Positions 8,612 through 15,892 of a DNA stretch of 27,080 nucleotides are shown in pieces. The number at the start of each line of letters is the position of its first letter. Position 1 is the stretch's first letter. Origin of the DNA: UBA4717 sp002404395 (GTDB lineage: Bacteria > Bacillota > Clostridia > Oscillospirales > CAG-272); NCBI GenBank assembly GCA_937902275.1, contig CALFNW010000101.1, positions 1 to 27,080 of the forward strand, in the 5' to 3' direction. The translations under genes were made by a program, and so were the position numbers. The notes under the pieces were generated by a model. That model saw nothing but the letters and a program-made list of their open reading frames with translations, was not told where the DNA came from and did not search any database.

Positions 8612-10402
8612 ATGATTATCACAAACGACGTAAAATATATCGGAGTAAACGATCATGACATCGACCTCTTTGAAGGGCAGTACAAGGTAAAAAACGGTAT
8701 GGCATACAACTCGTATGTCATAATAGACGAAAAAATTGCCGTAATGGACACGGTAGATGCGCACTTCACTCATGAGTGGCTTGACAACATTTCAAAAACA
8801 CTCGGTGAACGCCGCCCCGATTACCTGATAGTACAGCACATGGAACCGGATCACTCCGCGAATATTCTGAATTTCATTAAAAACTACCCGTCAGCCAAGG
8901 TCGTCGCATCTGCGAAAGCCTTTGCAATGATGGGACAGTTTTTCAAAACCGAATTTGAAGATAACCGAATCGTAGTCGGAGAGGGAGACTCGCTCCCGCT
9001 CGGAAAGCATACCCTGAATTTTGTTACCGCCCCTATGGTGCATTGGCCCGAAGTCATCGTAACCTACGACAGCTATGACAAAATTCTGTTTTCCGCCGAC
9101 GGTTTCGGAAAGTTCGGCGCACTTGATGCAGACGAGCCGTGGGCCGACGAAGCCAGACGTTATTATATAGGTATCGTAGGCAAATACGGCGCTCAGGTAC
9201 AAAATCTTTTGAAAAAAGCGGCAGGACTTGATATTTCGATCATTTGTCCGCTTCACGGTCCGGTACTTTCCGAAAATCTCGGATACTACCTCGGACTTTA
9301 CAATACGTGGTCGTCATACACTCCCGAAGAGGAAGGCATAATGATTGCATACACCTCGGTCTACGGCAATACCAAAAAAGCAGTTTCCCTGCTCGCGGAA
9401 AAATTGACGACCGGCGGATGTCCGAAGGTAACCGTTACCGATCTTGCGCGCTCCGATATGTCAGAGGCGGTCGCAAATGCATTCAGATACAGCAAACTCG
9501 TGCTTGCAACAACCACCTATAATGCCGGTATATTTCCGCATATGCGTGATTTTATTGAGCATCTGACCGAACGCGGCTTCAAGAACCGGACCGTGGCATT
9601 TATTGAAAACGGCTCATGGGCGCCGCTTGCCGCAAAGGTCATGAAAGGAATGCTTGAGGAAAGCAAGAACCTAAAATTCGCAGATAACACAGTTCATATC
9701 CGCTCCGCTGTGAACGATGACAATATCAAGGAGATAGACGCGCTTTCCGACGAACTTTGCCGCGAATACACAGCTCAGAACAGCGAACGCGCCAATAAGA
9801 GCGACATGAGCGCACTGTTCAATATCGGATACGGACTTTACGTGATCACCTCAAACGACGGCAACCGAGATAACGGGCTCATAGTCAATACGGTTTCACA
9901 GCTTACAGATTCGCCGAACCGTATCGCGGTAACGATAAACAAAAAGAATTATTCTCACCACGTCATAAAAAATACGGGCATAATGAATGTAAACTGCCTT
10001 TCAACCGACGCACCTTTCGCACTATTTGAGACCTTCGGCTTCAAAAGCGGTCGGAATGTTGATAAATTTGCAGGTATGACGCCGCTTCGCTCCGACAACG
10101 GACTTGCCTTTTTGCCGAGATATATCAACTCGTTCATGTCGTTGAAAGTTGAAAACTATATCGACCTTGATACGCACGGAATGTTTATCTGCAGCATTAC
10201 CGAAGCCCGCGTGATCTCCGATTCCGAAACAATGACATATTCATACTACCAACAGCACGTTAAGCCAAAACCGGAAACCGAAGGCAAGAAAGGCTTCGTC
10301 TGCAAGGTGTGCGGATATGTTTATGAGGGTGATGAGCTGCCCGAAGACTTTATCTGCCCACTGTGCAAACACGGGGCGCAGGATTTCGAACCGATCGGTT
10401 GA
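8612..10402 (+). CDS. flavodiiron protein with fused flavin reductase and rubredoxin domains
   Basis: A four-domain 596-residue enzyme for reducing O2 to water and/or NO to N2O, protecting an anaerobe. Residues 1-240 form the metallo-beta-lactamase-type diiron domain, with the ligand motif HMEPDHS (near 76-82) and later His/Asp ligands in MVHWPE, FSADGFG and CPLHGP. Residues 243-390 are a flavodoxin domain (AYTSVYGNTKKAV FMN loop). Residues 395-545 match a flavin-reductase domain (FNIGYGLYVITSN to MFICSITEARVI). The C-terminus (556-596) is a compact rubredoxin with CKVC and CPLC. Electrons could pass from NAD(P)H or a donor through one polypeptide. The start ATG 8612 has AAAGGACGG upstream; a perfect terminator follows. 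Confidence 0.93.
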   Translation: MIITNDVKYIGVNDHDIDLFEGQYKVKNGMAYNSYVIIDEKIAVMDTVDAHFTHEWLDNISKTLGERRPDYLIVQHMEPDHSANILNFIKNYPSAKVVASAKAFAMMGQFFKTEFEDNRIVVGEGDSLPLGKHTLNFVTAPMVHWPEVIVTYDSYDKILFSADGFGKFGALDADEPWADEARRYYIGIVGKYGAQVQNLLKKAAGLDISIICPLHGPVLSENLGYYLGLYNTWSSYTPEEEGIMIAYTSVYGNTKKAVSLLAEKLTTGGCPKVTVTDLARSDMSEAVANAFRYSKLVLATTTYNAGIFPHMRDFIEHLTERGFKNRTVAFIENGSWAPLAAKVMKGMLEESKNLKFADNTVHIRSAVNDDNIKEIDALSDELCREYTAQNSERANKSDMSALFNIGYGLYVITSNDGNRDNGLIVNTVSQLTDSPNRIAVTINKKNYSHHVIKNTGIMNVNCLSTDAPFALFETFGFKSGRNVDKFAGMTPLRSDNGLAFLPRYINSFMSLKVENYIDLDTHGMFICSITEARVISDSETMTYSYYQQHVKPKPETEGKKGFVCKVCGYVYEGDELPEDFICPLCKHGAQDFEPIG

Positions 10403-10417
10403 CAGATGAAAACTATG

Positions 10418-10455
10418 AATCACGGGCAGCCGAAAAAACTGCCCGTGATTTAATT
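10418..10455 (+). terminator. intrinsic terminator after the flavodiiron gene
   Basis: A perfect 12-bp stem, AATCACGGGCAG with CTGCCCGTGATT, with a 9-nt A-rich loop, followed by TAATTTT. Confidence 0.9.
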
Positions 10456-10568
10456 TTGACAAGTTATCTGCATAATTTTCCGATCGTCACATATAATAGT
10501 TATGTGCCGAATAAAAATCATCAAAACAGCGGATCGATTGCCGAAATCAATTATTTTTCAAAAACATC

Positions 10569-10597
10569 TTGACAAATTCCCCACCGTATGATATAAT
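10569..10597 (+). promoter_or_regulatory. consensus promoter of the tRNA pair
   Basis: TTGACA (10569-10574), a 17-bp spacer and TATAAT (10592-10597) match the sigma-A consensus fully. The start is near 10604, about 20 bp before tRNA-Leu. It serves both tRNAs. Confidence 0.95.
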
Positions 10598-10622
10598 GTT
10601 TAAGCTATAGGAACAGAGATCA

Positions 10623-10711
10623 GCCGGAGTGGCGGAATTGGCAGACGCCCGGGACTTAAAATCCCGTGAGGTTAACCCCTCGTACCGGTTCGAGCCCGGT
10701 TTCCGGCACCA
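10623..10711 (+). tRNA. tRNA-Leu (anticodon TAA)
   Basis: The acceptor GCCGGAG pairs with TTCCGGC, the anticodon loop is CTTAAAA, the long class II variable arm is GAGG-TTAACC-CCTC, and the T-loop is GTTCGAGCC. CCA is encoded at 10709-10711. Confidence 0.95.
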
Positions 10712-10716
10712 TATAA

Positions 10717-10795
10717 CGCGGAGTGGAGCAGCTTGGTTAGCTCGTCGGGCTCATAACCCGGAGGTCGCGAGGTTCAAATCCCGCCTCCGCACCCA
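10717..10795 (+). tRNA. initiator-type tRNA-fMet (anticodon CAT), integration site of the element
   Basis: The anticodon loop is CTCATAA. Initiator marks are present: an unpaired C1 x A72 (CGCGGAG against CTCCGCA), A11:U24 in the D stem, and three G:C pairs closing the anticodon loop. Two oddities: the T stem pairs as GCG/CGC and GG/CC only if an extra A is bulged out (10770), and the discriminator base reads C rather than the A preferred by methionyl-tRNA synthetase. From the anticodon loop onward the sequence is the 47-bp att core, so the 3' half now comes from the mobile element. Confidence 0.88.
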
Positions 10796-10796
10796 T
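10750..10796 (+). repeat. attL core (47 bp), overlapping tRNA-fMet
   Basis: It begins in the anticodon loop (CTCATAACCC) and ends just after the encoded CCA (CACCCAT). It is identical base for base to 26232-26278. Sequence identity stops sharply on both sides. Confidence 0.96.
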
Positions 10797-10800
10797 ATAA

Positions 10801-10878
10801 ATATGCACCAAGCAGGTTGAAATGTGCCTGTTTGGTGCATATTTTTGTTGATTTATGCGTTTTTAACGCATATTTTTG
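10801..10878 (+). terminator. tandem terminators at the left end of the element
   Basis: The first has a 16-bp stem: ATATGCACCAAGCAGG (10801-10816) pairs with CCTGTTTGGTGCATAT (10827-10842) with one wobble, followed by TTTTT. The second is ATGCGT (10855-10860) with ACGCAT (10866-10871), followed by TATTTTTG. They replace the native terminator that integration moved to 26281 and shield the element from tRNA transcription. Confidence 0.88.
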
Positions 10879-10919
10879 ATTTTTTAAGATTGAGCGAAAA
10901 CAATACGAACAACGCTTTT

Positions 10920-10938
10920 AGCCAACATTTAGCCAACA
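10920..10938 (+). repeat. left arm-type site (AGCCAACA doublet)
   Basis: AGCCAACATTTAGCCAACA, two 8-mers at an 11-bp period, is found identically and in the same orientation at 26061-26079. In the circular form the two lie roughly 125 and 150 bp either side of the att core, as expected for the arm sites bound by the N-terminal domain of Tn916/lambda-type integrases. Confidence 0.75.
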
Positions 10939-10972
10939 AGCCTATTGTATCATTACAAAAATCAGGTTGTTC

Positions 10973-11210
10973 GTGTCACTTGTCGCTTGATTCCGCTATC
11001 TATATATTATTCTTTTCTTGTATCATATCATATCTTATTGCATCTTTCCTATTGTGTGTATTACGATAAGATACAGTAAGATATATTTTCTATTAAATAT
11101 AAAAACAAGTAACCAAGTGACACAAATACCCCTGAAGCCCCTGTAATATAAGGCTTTTTCGGTGTGTCACATTGCAATAACAAAGTGACCGTAAGTGACA
11201 CAAGTGACAC
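10973..11210 (+). repeat. left array of AAGTGACAC iteron-like repeats
   Basis: Copies of AAGTGACAC or its complement occur at 10973-10981 (-), 11115-11123 (+), GTGTCAC 11164-11170 (-), AAGTGACC 11183-11190 (+), and tandemly at 11193-11201 and 11202-11210 (+). The block 11183-11210 recurs inverted at 26004-26031 with a single mismatch. An 18-mer beginning AAGATACAGTAAG at 11068-11085 has a near copy in direct orientation at 26123-26140. Confidence 0.7.
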
Positions 11211-11371
11211 GCCATGCATACCCCCGGAGGGGGAAACCGGGCGGGGCTTTCGGGGCGGGTGAGGGTCGTAACCACTCGCAAAAATAAAAAGGGGCTTCGC
11301 ACAAACGAAGCAGCAGTTTCTACGATATAATTAAACGGTAGCATATATGTTAGCTCAAAAGGAATACGGCT

Positions 11372-12697
11372 ATGGGGATATTTATCGACACTCTAAATAT
11401 TGCTTTTCATTTTACGCTCTGTATTGGCGTGATTGCGGGAATTATTCTTTTGCCTAAGAACAAGTTTACAGGATGGTTGTTTATTCCTGCTGTTGTAGTT
11501 GTCGGAACATTTACCGCCATGACTATTGACGAGGCTCTTTCCTCTTCACCGTCCGGCAATATCTCCTTGTACATCGCCATTGGACTGATTATCATTCCTC
11601 TGTGTGTTGGTGCGAAAATCTTTTTCGGAAAGAAAAAACCGAAGGTTTGGAAAATACCCGAAGGAACTGCAAGCAGCATATACCTCGGAATGTTAAAGGA
11701 GCAAACCCTTGTTGCTGTCGGCAGCGTGAGCGATAGGAACAGATTTAGAGACGGTCTGTTATGCACCCTTTTGTATTCATCTCCTGCTTCTGCTCAAATC
11801 GTTTTTCTAAGCTCTAAAAGAGACACTTTCAACTATTATAAGAGACTCCCCCATATTAAAGCGTATAGCACCGATAATAAGAAGTCATTTGAGATTCTGA
11901 ATAGTCTGAATGGTGTAGTGGAGTCTCGATGCAAAAGCGAAAATCAGCCCTGTCCTGTTTATATCATCATAGATGACTTTGCTGAGATGGCAACTTCGAA
12001 CAGTAATTTTATTTATCAGGTGAATCGGCTTGCACGATGTGAAGAGGCGGCAAATATAAAGTTGTGGTTGTTCTCGTCCTCTTTTAAGTTCAATGATTGC
12101 TTGCTCACCCCAAGCATACACACAGGGATTGCATTACAGGACGGTAAATGGGAACAAACCCCAAACAAGCTTGCCTATCACACTGATGATCATTGGGGTG
12201 TATACGACATCATGCCACTATCTGTTGAGGACTTGCATGAAAGAATCCTTTGGTGGTGTAAACAGCATACAAGAAGCGGTTATGACCGTCTCTCCGACAT
12301 CCGTCCGGATAAGACTTTTTATAGCTATATTTATCGCCTTTCACCTGCTCCATCTGATTCTGTGCGACTGAAAGTTGAAGAGATGTCCGGGTTAGAATAT
12401 GAATCTTATGTAGCCGCAAAGCTCCGAACAATGGGATATAATAATGTTTCTGTTACATCAGGCAGCGGAGACTATGGGGCAGATGTTATAGGGTATGACA
12501 AAAATGGGGTTAAGACCTGTTTTCAGTGTAAAAAATATCAAGGAACTGTAGGGGTTTCCGCTGTGCAGGAGGTCATTGCAGCAAAAGCCTATTATGGTTG
12601 TGAAAAAGCGGTCGTTATAACAACGGCAACATTTACACCAAATGCTCGGAATCTTGCAGAAAAAGCCGGGGTAAAGCTGATTTCTAATTTTTACTGA
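11372..12697 (+). CDS. membrane protein: degenerate FtsK-like ATPase domain fused to Mrr-like nuclease
   Basis: 441 residues. Three hydrophobic segments lie at about 10-28, 34-52 and 66-84. Residues 110-280 follow the FtsK/SpoIIIE motor order: GSVSDRNR at 117-124 sits where Walker A (GxxGxGKS) should be but lacks the Lys; SSKRDTFNYYKRLPHI (147-162) matches the FtsK segment with its PH; VYIIIDDFAEM (196-206) is Walker B-like. Residues 338-441 are a restriction-endonuclease (Mrr_cat) domain: ExE near 342-344, GAD at 369-371, FQCKK with QxK at 385-387, then ITTATFT. The nuclease residues look complete. It starts at ATG 11372 with AAAGGA, and a small membrane protein follows directly. It is probably accessory or defence cargo; a membrane-tethered nuclease is inference. 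Confidence 0.75.
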   Translation: MGIFIDTLNIAFHFTLCIGVIAGIILLPKNKFTGWLFIPAVVVVGTFTAMTIDEALSSSPSGNISLYIAIGLIIIPLCVGAKIFFGKKKPKVWKIPEGTASSIYLGMLKEQTLVAVGSVSDRNRFRDGLLCTLLYSSPASAQIVFLSSKRDTFNYYKRLPHIKAYSTDNKKSFEILNSLNGVVESRCKSENQPCPVYIIIDDFAEMATSNSNFIYQVNRLARCEEAANIKLWLFSSSFKFNDCLLTPSIHTGIALQDGKWEQTPNKLAYHTDDHWGVYDIMPLSVEDLHERILWWCKQHTRSGYDRLSDIRPDKTFYSYIYRLSPAPSDSVRLKVEEMSGLEYESYVAAKLRTMGYNNVSVTSGSGDYGADVIGYDKNGVKTCFQCKKYQGTVGVSAVQEVIAAKAYYGCEKAVVITTATFTPNARNLAEKAGVKLISNFY

Positions 12698-12708
12698 GGA
12701 GGTGCGTT

Positions 12709-12954
12709 ATGAAGTTGGTGATAAAGCTCATTGGAAAGATGCTCTATTTCATCATTTGTGGCACACTTTCCGTTGTGGCTCTTCTGCTTTACGCTCCTAT
12801 AGCGATTATCAAGGCTTGCAATGGAAAACCTGCGTTCAAAAACAATCGAGTGAAAAGGAAAGCTACTGCAATCCAAAAAGTAGCTGTTGCGGTTGAGGAC
12901 TCAGCGACATGGGTTGACCAAATTGAAGAATTAGAAGCTTTACTAAACGATTGA
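12709..12954 (+). CDS. small membrane protein
   Basis: 81 residues with one strong hydrophobic segment (about 8-34, IIKLIGKMLYFIICG region through LLLYAPIAII) followed by a basic patch and an acidic, Glu/Leu-rich tail (VDQIEELEALLND). Its GAGGAGGTG ribosome site overlaps the stop region of the FtsK/Mrr-like gene, 12 nt upstream, so the two are co-translated neighbours. I do not recognise a family; a partner of the membrane nuclease is the simplest guess. The last 12 bp overlap the opposing gene's end. Confidence 0.65.
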   Translation: MKLVIKLIGKMLYFIICGTLSVVALLLYAPIAIIKACNGKPAFKNNRVKRKATAIQKVAVAVEDSATWVDQIEELEALLND

Positions 12955-13758
12955 AGTAATCCACTTTTCAAACTCCTCTATTGAAGAAATATGGGCAGAC
13001 TTGATTTTATCATTCCATTCTTCTTCCGTCATTGAAACACAGTAAGTCATGCAGTGTCGTTTTGCCTGCTGAAATCGTTTGTCGAGATTGCTCCATTTCT
13101 CCAACCATTGAACTTCCTTATGGTCAGCGGCAAGCTTCTCAAACAGCATTCTGTATGCAGAAGAGGTCTTTTCTCTTTTTTGAATGCGTTGCTGTAGCCT
13201 TGTGTACATTAGGCGAGCAGGGTCATTTTTCAATGTTTGGTACTTTGCTTTGTTGCGAATTGTGACATCTTGACAATGAGGGCAATACAGTCCCTTCGTG
13301 TTTGGAATAAATGCTCTCCCGCAATCCTCGCAAAGTTTGATTTTTATATGATGTTGCTGTATCATCAGCAAGTCATAGATAAATAAATAGCCCTCATAGC
13401 CGATATAGTAAAGGGTGGGTTTGCCCTTATAGATACCAACACGAAACGCTAATGTTTTGGTGTTGGTTTTTATTTTGTCTTCCATTACGGAAGACAGAGA
13501 GCCTTTTTGCAGGTAGGCAGCTATTTCAGGCAGCGTAATCCCCTGAAAGTAATCAAACACATAGGATGGAACGGAATGATTATCTTCGTTGAGCGCATCC
13601 ATAAGCTCATTATATACAGATATAAAAATACCTCCAAAGCCAACAAATCCGCTTCTCGTTTGATAACCTTTTCTTGCGGTGCTTTCAACGATAATAACCG
13701 GATTTGAGCTTAACTCTATCTGTTCTACTTCGGGTTGGGTTAATTTAATCTTAGACAT
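12943..13758 (-). CDS. zinc-ribbon-containing protein, DUF6076-like
   Basis: 271 residues, the only long gene in the left half on the minus strand. The centre has CEDCGRAFIPNTKGLYCPHC, a CxxC...CxxC zinc-binding pattern seen in DUF6076-type proteins of clostridial mobile elements, followed by a basic helix-rich C-terminus. I am moderately sure of the family and cannot state a function; nucleic-acid binding is plausible. The start was chosen at ATG 13758 (MSKIKL) because GGAGG lies 5 nt upstream; a GTG 24 nt further upstream lacks one. A good minus-strand promoter sits at 13882-13910. Confidence 0.7.
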   Translation of the reverse strand: MSKIKLTQPEVEQIELSSNPVIIVESTARKGYQTRSGFVGFGGIFISVYNELMDALNEDNHSVPSYVFDYFQGITLPEIAAYLQKGSLSSVMEDKIKTNTKTLAFRVGIYKGKPTLYYIGYEGYLFIYDLLMIQQHHIKIKLCEDCGRAFIPNTKGLYCPHCQDVTIRNKAKYQTLKNDPARLMYTRLQQRIQKREKTSSAYRMLFEKLAADHKEVQWLEKWSNLDKRFQQAKRHCMTYCVSMTEEEWNDKIKSAHISSIEEFEKWITSIV

Positions 13759-13824
13759 TCCATCCTCCAAAATCGTAACCAATTATAGATGATATACCGG
13801 TTGTAACAATTCTGCCGTTATTTG

Positions 13825-13853
13825 TTGCGGTAGCTCCTTGAAATGAGTATAAT
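13825..13853 (+). promoter_or_regulatory. possible promoter of the excisionase-like/helicase operon
   Basis: TTGCGG (13825-13830), a 17-bp spacer and TATAAT (13848-13853). The -10 is perfect, the -35 weak, which would suit an activated or regulated promoter. It overlaps the leader of the opposite gene. Confidence 0.5.
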
Positions 13854-13881
13854 TATAGCGTAGCTACTCGTAACCAAATAT

Positions 13882-13910
13882 ATTATATCATATCGTTACG
13901 ACTTATTCAA
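13882..13910 (-). promoter_or_regulatory. promoter of the DUF6076-like gene
   Basis: Read on the minus strand: TTGAAT (13910-13905), a 17-bp spacer, TATAAT (13887-13882). The start is near 13875, leaving a leader of about 115 nt. TCGTAACCAAATATA (13868-13882) abuts the -10; a 14/15 copy lies at 13773-13787 in the leader, so a repressor or autoregulator site is possible. Confidence 0.7.
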
Positions 13911-13937
13911 TATCTTTGTGAAATTTGGAGGTTAAAA

Positions 13938-14162
13938 ATGAGTAATTGCAAAACAATCAACATTGGCACACCGCCCAAGTTGATGTCAATTAAAGCTGCG
14001 ATGAAATATTTGGGTGTATCAAGATATTTCATCGAATCTGGAATTAAAAATGGTACAGTTCCCTTCATCCGCTCGGGGTGTAAATATTATATCGCTGTTG
14101 ATGTCCTCATGGATTCAATAAAAGCAGCAAGTGAAGAGAAAAAGCCGGAAATTAACGCTTAA
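13938..14162 (+). CDS. excisionase-like HTH protein
   Basis: 74 residues with a MerR/excisionase-type winged helix: MSIKAAMKYLGVSRYFIESGIKNGTVPFIRSGCKYYI, where the helix-turn-helix is followed by the wing that reads a narrow groove. Such proteins either steer the integrase toward excision or prime the replication operon. GGAGG lies 10 nt upstream of ATG 13938. The helicase gene starts 14 nt after its stop, so the two form one operon. It is separated from the integrase, which fits a satellite where excision and replication are switched on together. Confidence 0.8.
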   Translation: MSNCKTINIGTPPKLMSIKAAMKYLGVSRYFIESGIKNGTVPFIRSGCKYYIAVDVLMDSIKAASEEKKPEINA

Positions 14163-14176
14163 AGGTGGTGTGTGAA

Positions 14177-15517
14177 ATGGGCGATATGCAGTTAAACTTT
14201 GAAGCGTTAAAAGAAGCTCTTTGCGATGAGGAGGGGAAAATAGACGAGCAGAAAGTAGCGAAATACTGTATTTCAACATTTTCGTTATACAGTCAGCACC
14301 GAAAAATTTATGATATAGACGGTGAGCTTGATAAGGAACAGTTGAGAAATGAATTAACAAAACTTCTTTCTCCTTTTATTAGGAAAAATGTTCACCAAAG
14401 AATAAACGCTATTCTTGAATTGATTATCACGCTTGCTTATGTTCCTGACATTGAGGTAAAGAAAAATGAGATTCCTCTGCGGAATGGAACGATTATAATA
14501 ACGGATGGCAAATTTTCATTTACAGAAGAAAAGCACCGCTCTCCGTATCGTCTAAGTTGCGATTTTGACTCCAATGCATCTTCTCCGCAAAGATTCTTCA
14601 AATATCTTAACACACTGTTGGTAGAAGAAGATATTTTGGGATTTCAAGAGATGTTCGGATACTTTCTTTTACCTGTAACTCGCGGACAGAAAGCGTTTTT
14701 TATACTCGGAACAGGAGAGGAAGGCAAATCAATCACGGGGTATATTCTTCAACATATGTGGGGTAATTCATTTGTTAATTGCAAAGTCCCCGAACTTGAG
14801 AATAACCGTTTTACGCTTGCTACCATAGAAAACAAGTTGATTGCTTTTGATGATGATATGAATCATAAAGCTCTTGAAACGACAGACATTTTCAAGAGCT
14901 TAGTGACAAACAAAGGGCGAATGATGGGTGAAAGAAAAGGAATTGATAAGTTTGAATTTGCTCCATATGCCCGTATTTGTGCGCTTGGAAACTTTGCGCT
15001 TTCTTCCTTGTATGATACTTCGGATGCGTTCTTTAGGCGGATATATCCGTTTAGAGTAAAAAACAAAGACCCTAATAGAGTCAATATAAGCAATTATGAA
15101 GAGCTTTTATTTCCTGAAAGTTCAGGTATTCTCTTGTGGGCGTTGCAAGGGTTGAAGCGACTAATTCAGAACGATTACCATTTTTCCATGTCTGACAGGT
15201 CGAAAAAATTGCTCGAAGATATGCAGGATGATGCTAACAGCATTCCGCTATTTGCAGAAACGGAGCTTCAGTTTGGAGAAAACTTCAAGGTTGCGTCTTG
15301 TGACTTGGTCAAAGCCTATCGTAATTATTGCATCAAGAACGGTGAGAAACCGCGAGGTGATAAGGCTCTTGTTCAGTATTTCAAAGACCGTGAGGATTTG
15401 TATAACATCCATCACGCAAGGAGAGTAAAGGGCGACAGTAGAGGATTTATAGGAATGGGGTTGACATACAGCGTTCCGTTAGTTCCCGGCTCTAAAGGAG
15501 GTGAGCAAAGTGAGTAA
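14177..15517 (+). CDS. phage/plasmid P4/D5-type SF3 helicase (replication initiator)
   Basis: 446 residues. Walker A FILGTGEEGKS is at 175-185, the Walker B-like acidic run IAFDDDMNH follows, then the SF3 motif C region ICALGNFA and SDAFFRRIYPF, which is the P4-alpha/D5 signature. The N-terminal 130 residues contain the D5_N-like part but no archaeo-eukaryotic primase domain, so it is a helicase/origin-binding protein that would recruit a host or helper primase. The C-terminus carries a winged-helix-like segment (SCDLVKAYRNYCIKNGEKPRG). The start was set at ATG 14177, since AAAGGTGG lies 8 nt upstream; an upstream GTG in frame overlaps that site. Confidence 0.9.
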   Translation: MGDMQLNFEALKEALCDEEGKIDEQKVAKYCISTFSLYSQHRKIYDIDGELDKEQLRNELTKLLSPFIRKNVHQRINAILELIITLAYVPDIEVKKNEIPLRNGTIIITDGKFSFTEEKHRSPYRLSCDFDSNASSPQRFFKYLNTLLVEEDILGFQEMFGYFLLPVTRGQKAFFILGTGEEGKSITGYILQHMWGNSFVNCKVPELENNRFTLATIENKLIAFDDDMNHKALETTDIFKSLVTNKGRMMGERKGIDKFEFAPYARICALGNFALSSLYDTSDAFFRRIYPFRVKNKDPNRVNISNYEELLFPESSGILLWALQGLKRLIQNDYHFSMSDRSKKLLEDMQDDANSIPLFAETELQFGENFKVASCDLVKAYRNYCIKNGEKPRGDKALVQYFKDREDLYNIHHARRVKGDSRGFIGMGLTYSVPLVPGSKGGEQSE

Positions 15518-15872
15518 ACGAGCACCCGAATACACTCCTATGTGTAATAAACACATTCGTTTTTACCTGTCAAACCCCAATCGGCAGGAGTTTCGCAGCT
15601 ATATAGCGCAAAAGCAGTTTTTAGCTGTTGAAAAAGCCCTGAAAGGTCTCTCCGCTAAGGAAAGAGATTGGATTTTCGAGATTCTTCCCGGAAATGGGAA
15701 CAATGATTTGCTTGATTCTTATATTGTTCGCAACCTGAGAGATTCCGGGGCGAGCGAAAGTCAGATTGAGCAATTCTTTACTTTGATTAGGCGAGTAAAC
15801 CGCAAAATAGCCGTTGATTTAGGCTATGTAGAGGACAACAAGCAGTCCATAGAATGGACTTGCAATTTTTAA
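15510..15872 (+). CDS. hypothetical protein of the replication operon
   Basis: 120 residues, hydrophilic and mostly helical by composition (IAQKQFLAVEKALKGLSAKERDWIF). No family is recognised. It starts at GTG 15510 with a strong AAAGGAGGTG 7 nt upstream and overlaps the helicase end by 8 nt, so it is translationally coupled. The position directly after the helicase suggests an early accessory role. Confidence 0.7.
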   Translation: MSKRAPEYTPMCNKHIRFYLSNPNRQEFRSYIAQKQFLAVEKALKGLSAKERDWIFEILPGNGNNDLLDSYIVRNLRDSGASESQIEQFFTLIRRVNRKIAVDLGYVEDNKQSIEWTCNF

Positions 15873-15892
15873 TTATTTTGGAGGTAACAGAA

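Larger units (their letters stand above)
10879..11371. other. noncoding left end of the element
   Basis: About 490 bp without a supportable gene. It contains the arm site, the AAGTGACAC array, a G/C-rich patch at 11220-11270 with a CCCCC-GGA-GGGGG hairpin, a GCTTCG-CACAAA-CGAAGC hairpin (11294-11311), and a TATAAT at 11326-11331 that could be the -10 for the following gene, though no -35 is visible. Repeats plus G/C-rich hairpins would suit a replication origin for the element's helicase. Confidence 0.5.

Noticed and set aside
10456..10497. TTGACA and TATAAT before the tRNA promoter as an extra promoter
   Set aside because: The spacer is 30 bp, far too long.
10824..11069. An 81-codon plus-strand frame with hydrophobic C-terminus
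   Set aside because: It begins inside a terminator stem, has no ribosome site, and covers the arm site and repeats.
11115..11210. CRISPR array from AAGTGACAC repeats
   Set aside because: The units are 9 bp, partly contiguous, without spacers, and no cas genes are present.
12702..12896. Alternative plus-strand frame overlapping the 81-residue membrane protein
   Set aside because: No ribosome site at its start; composition is that of a shadow frame; the 12709 frame has GAGGAGGTG and a transmembrane helix.
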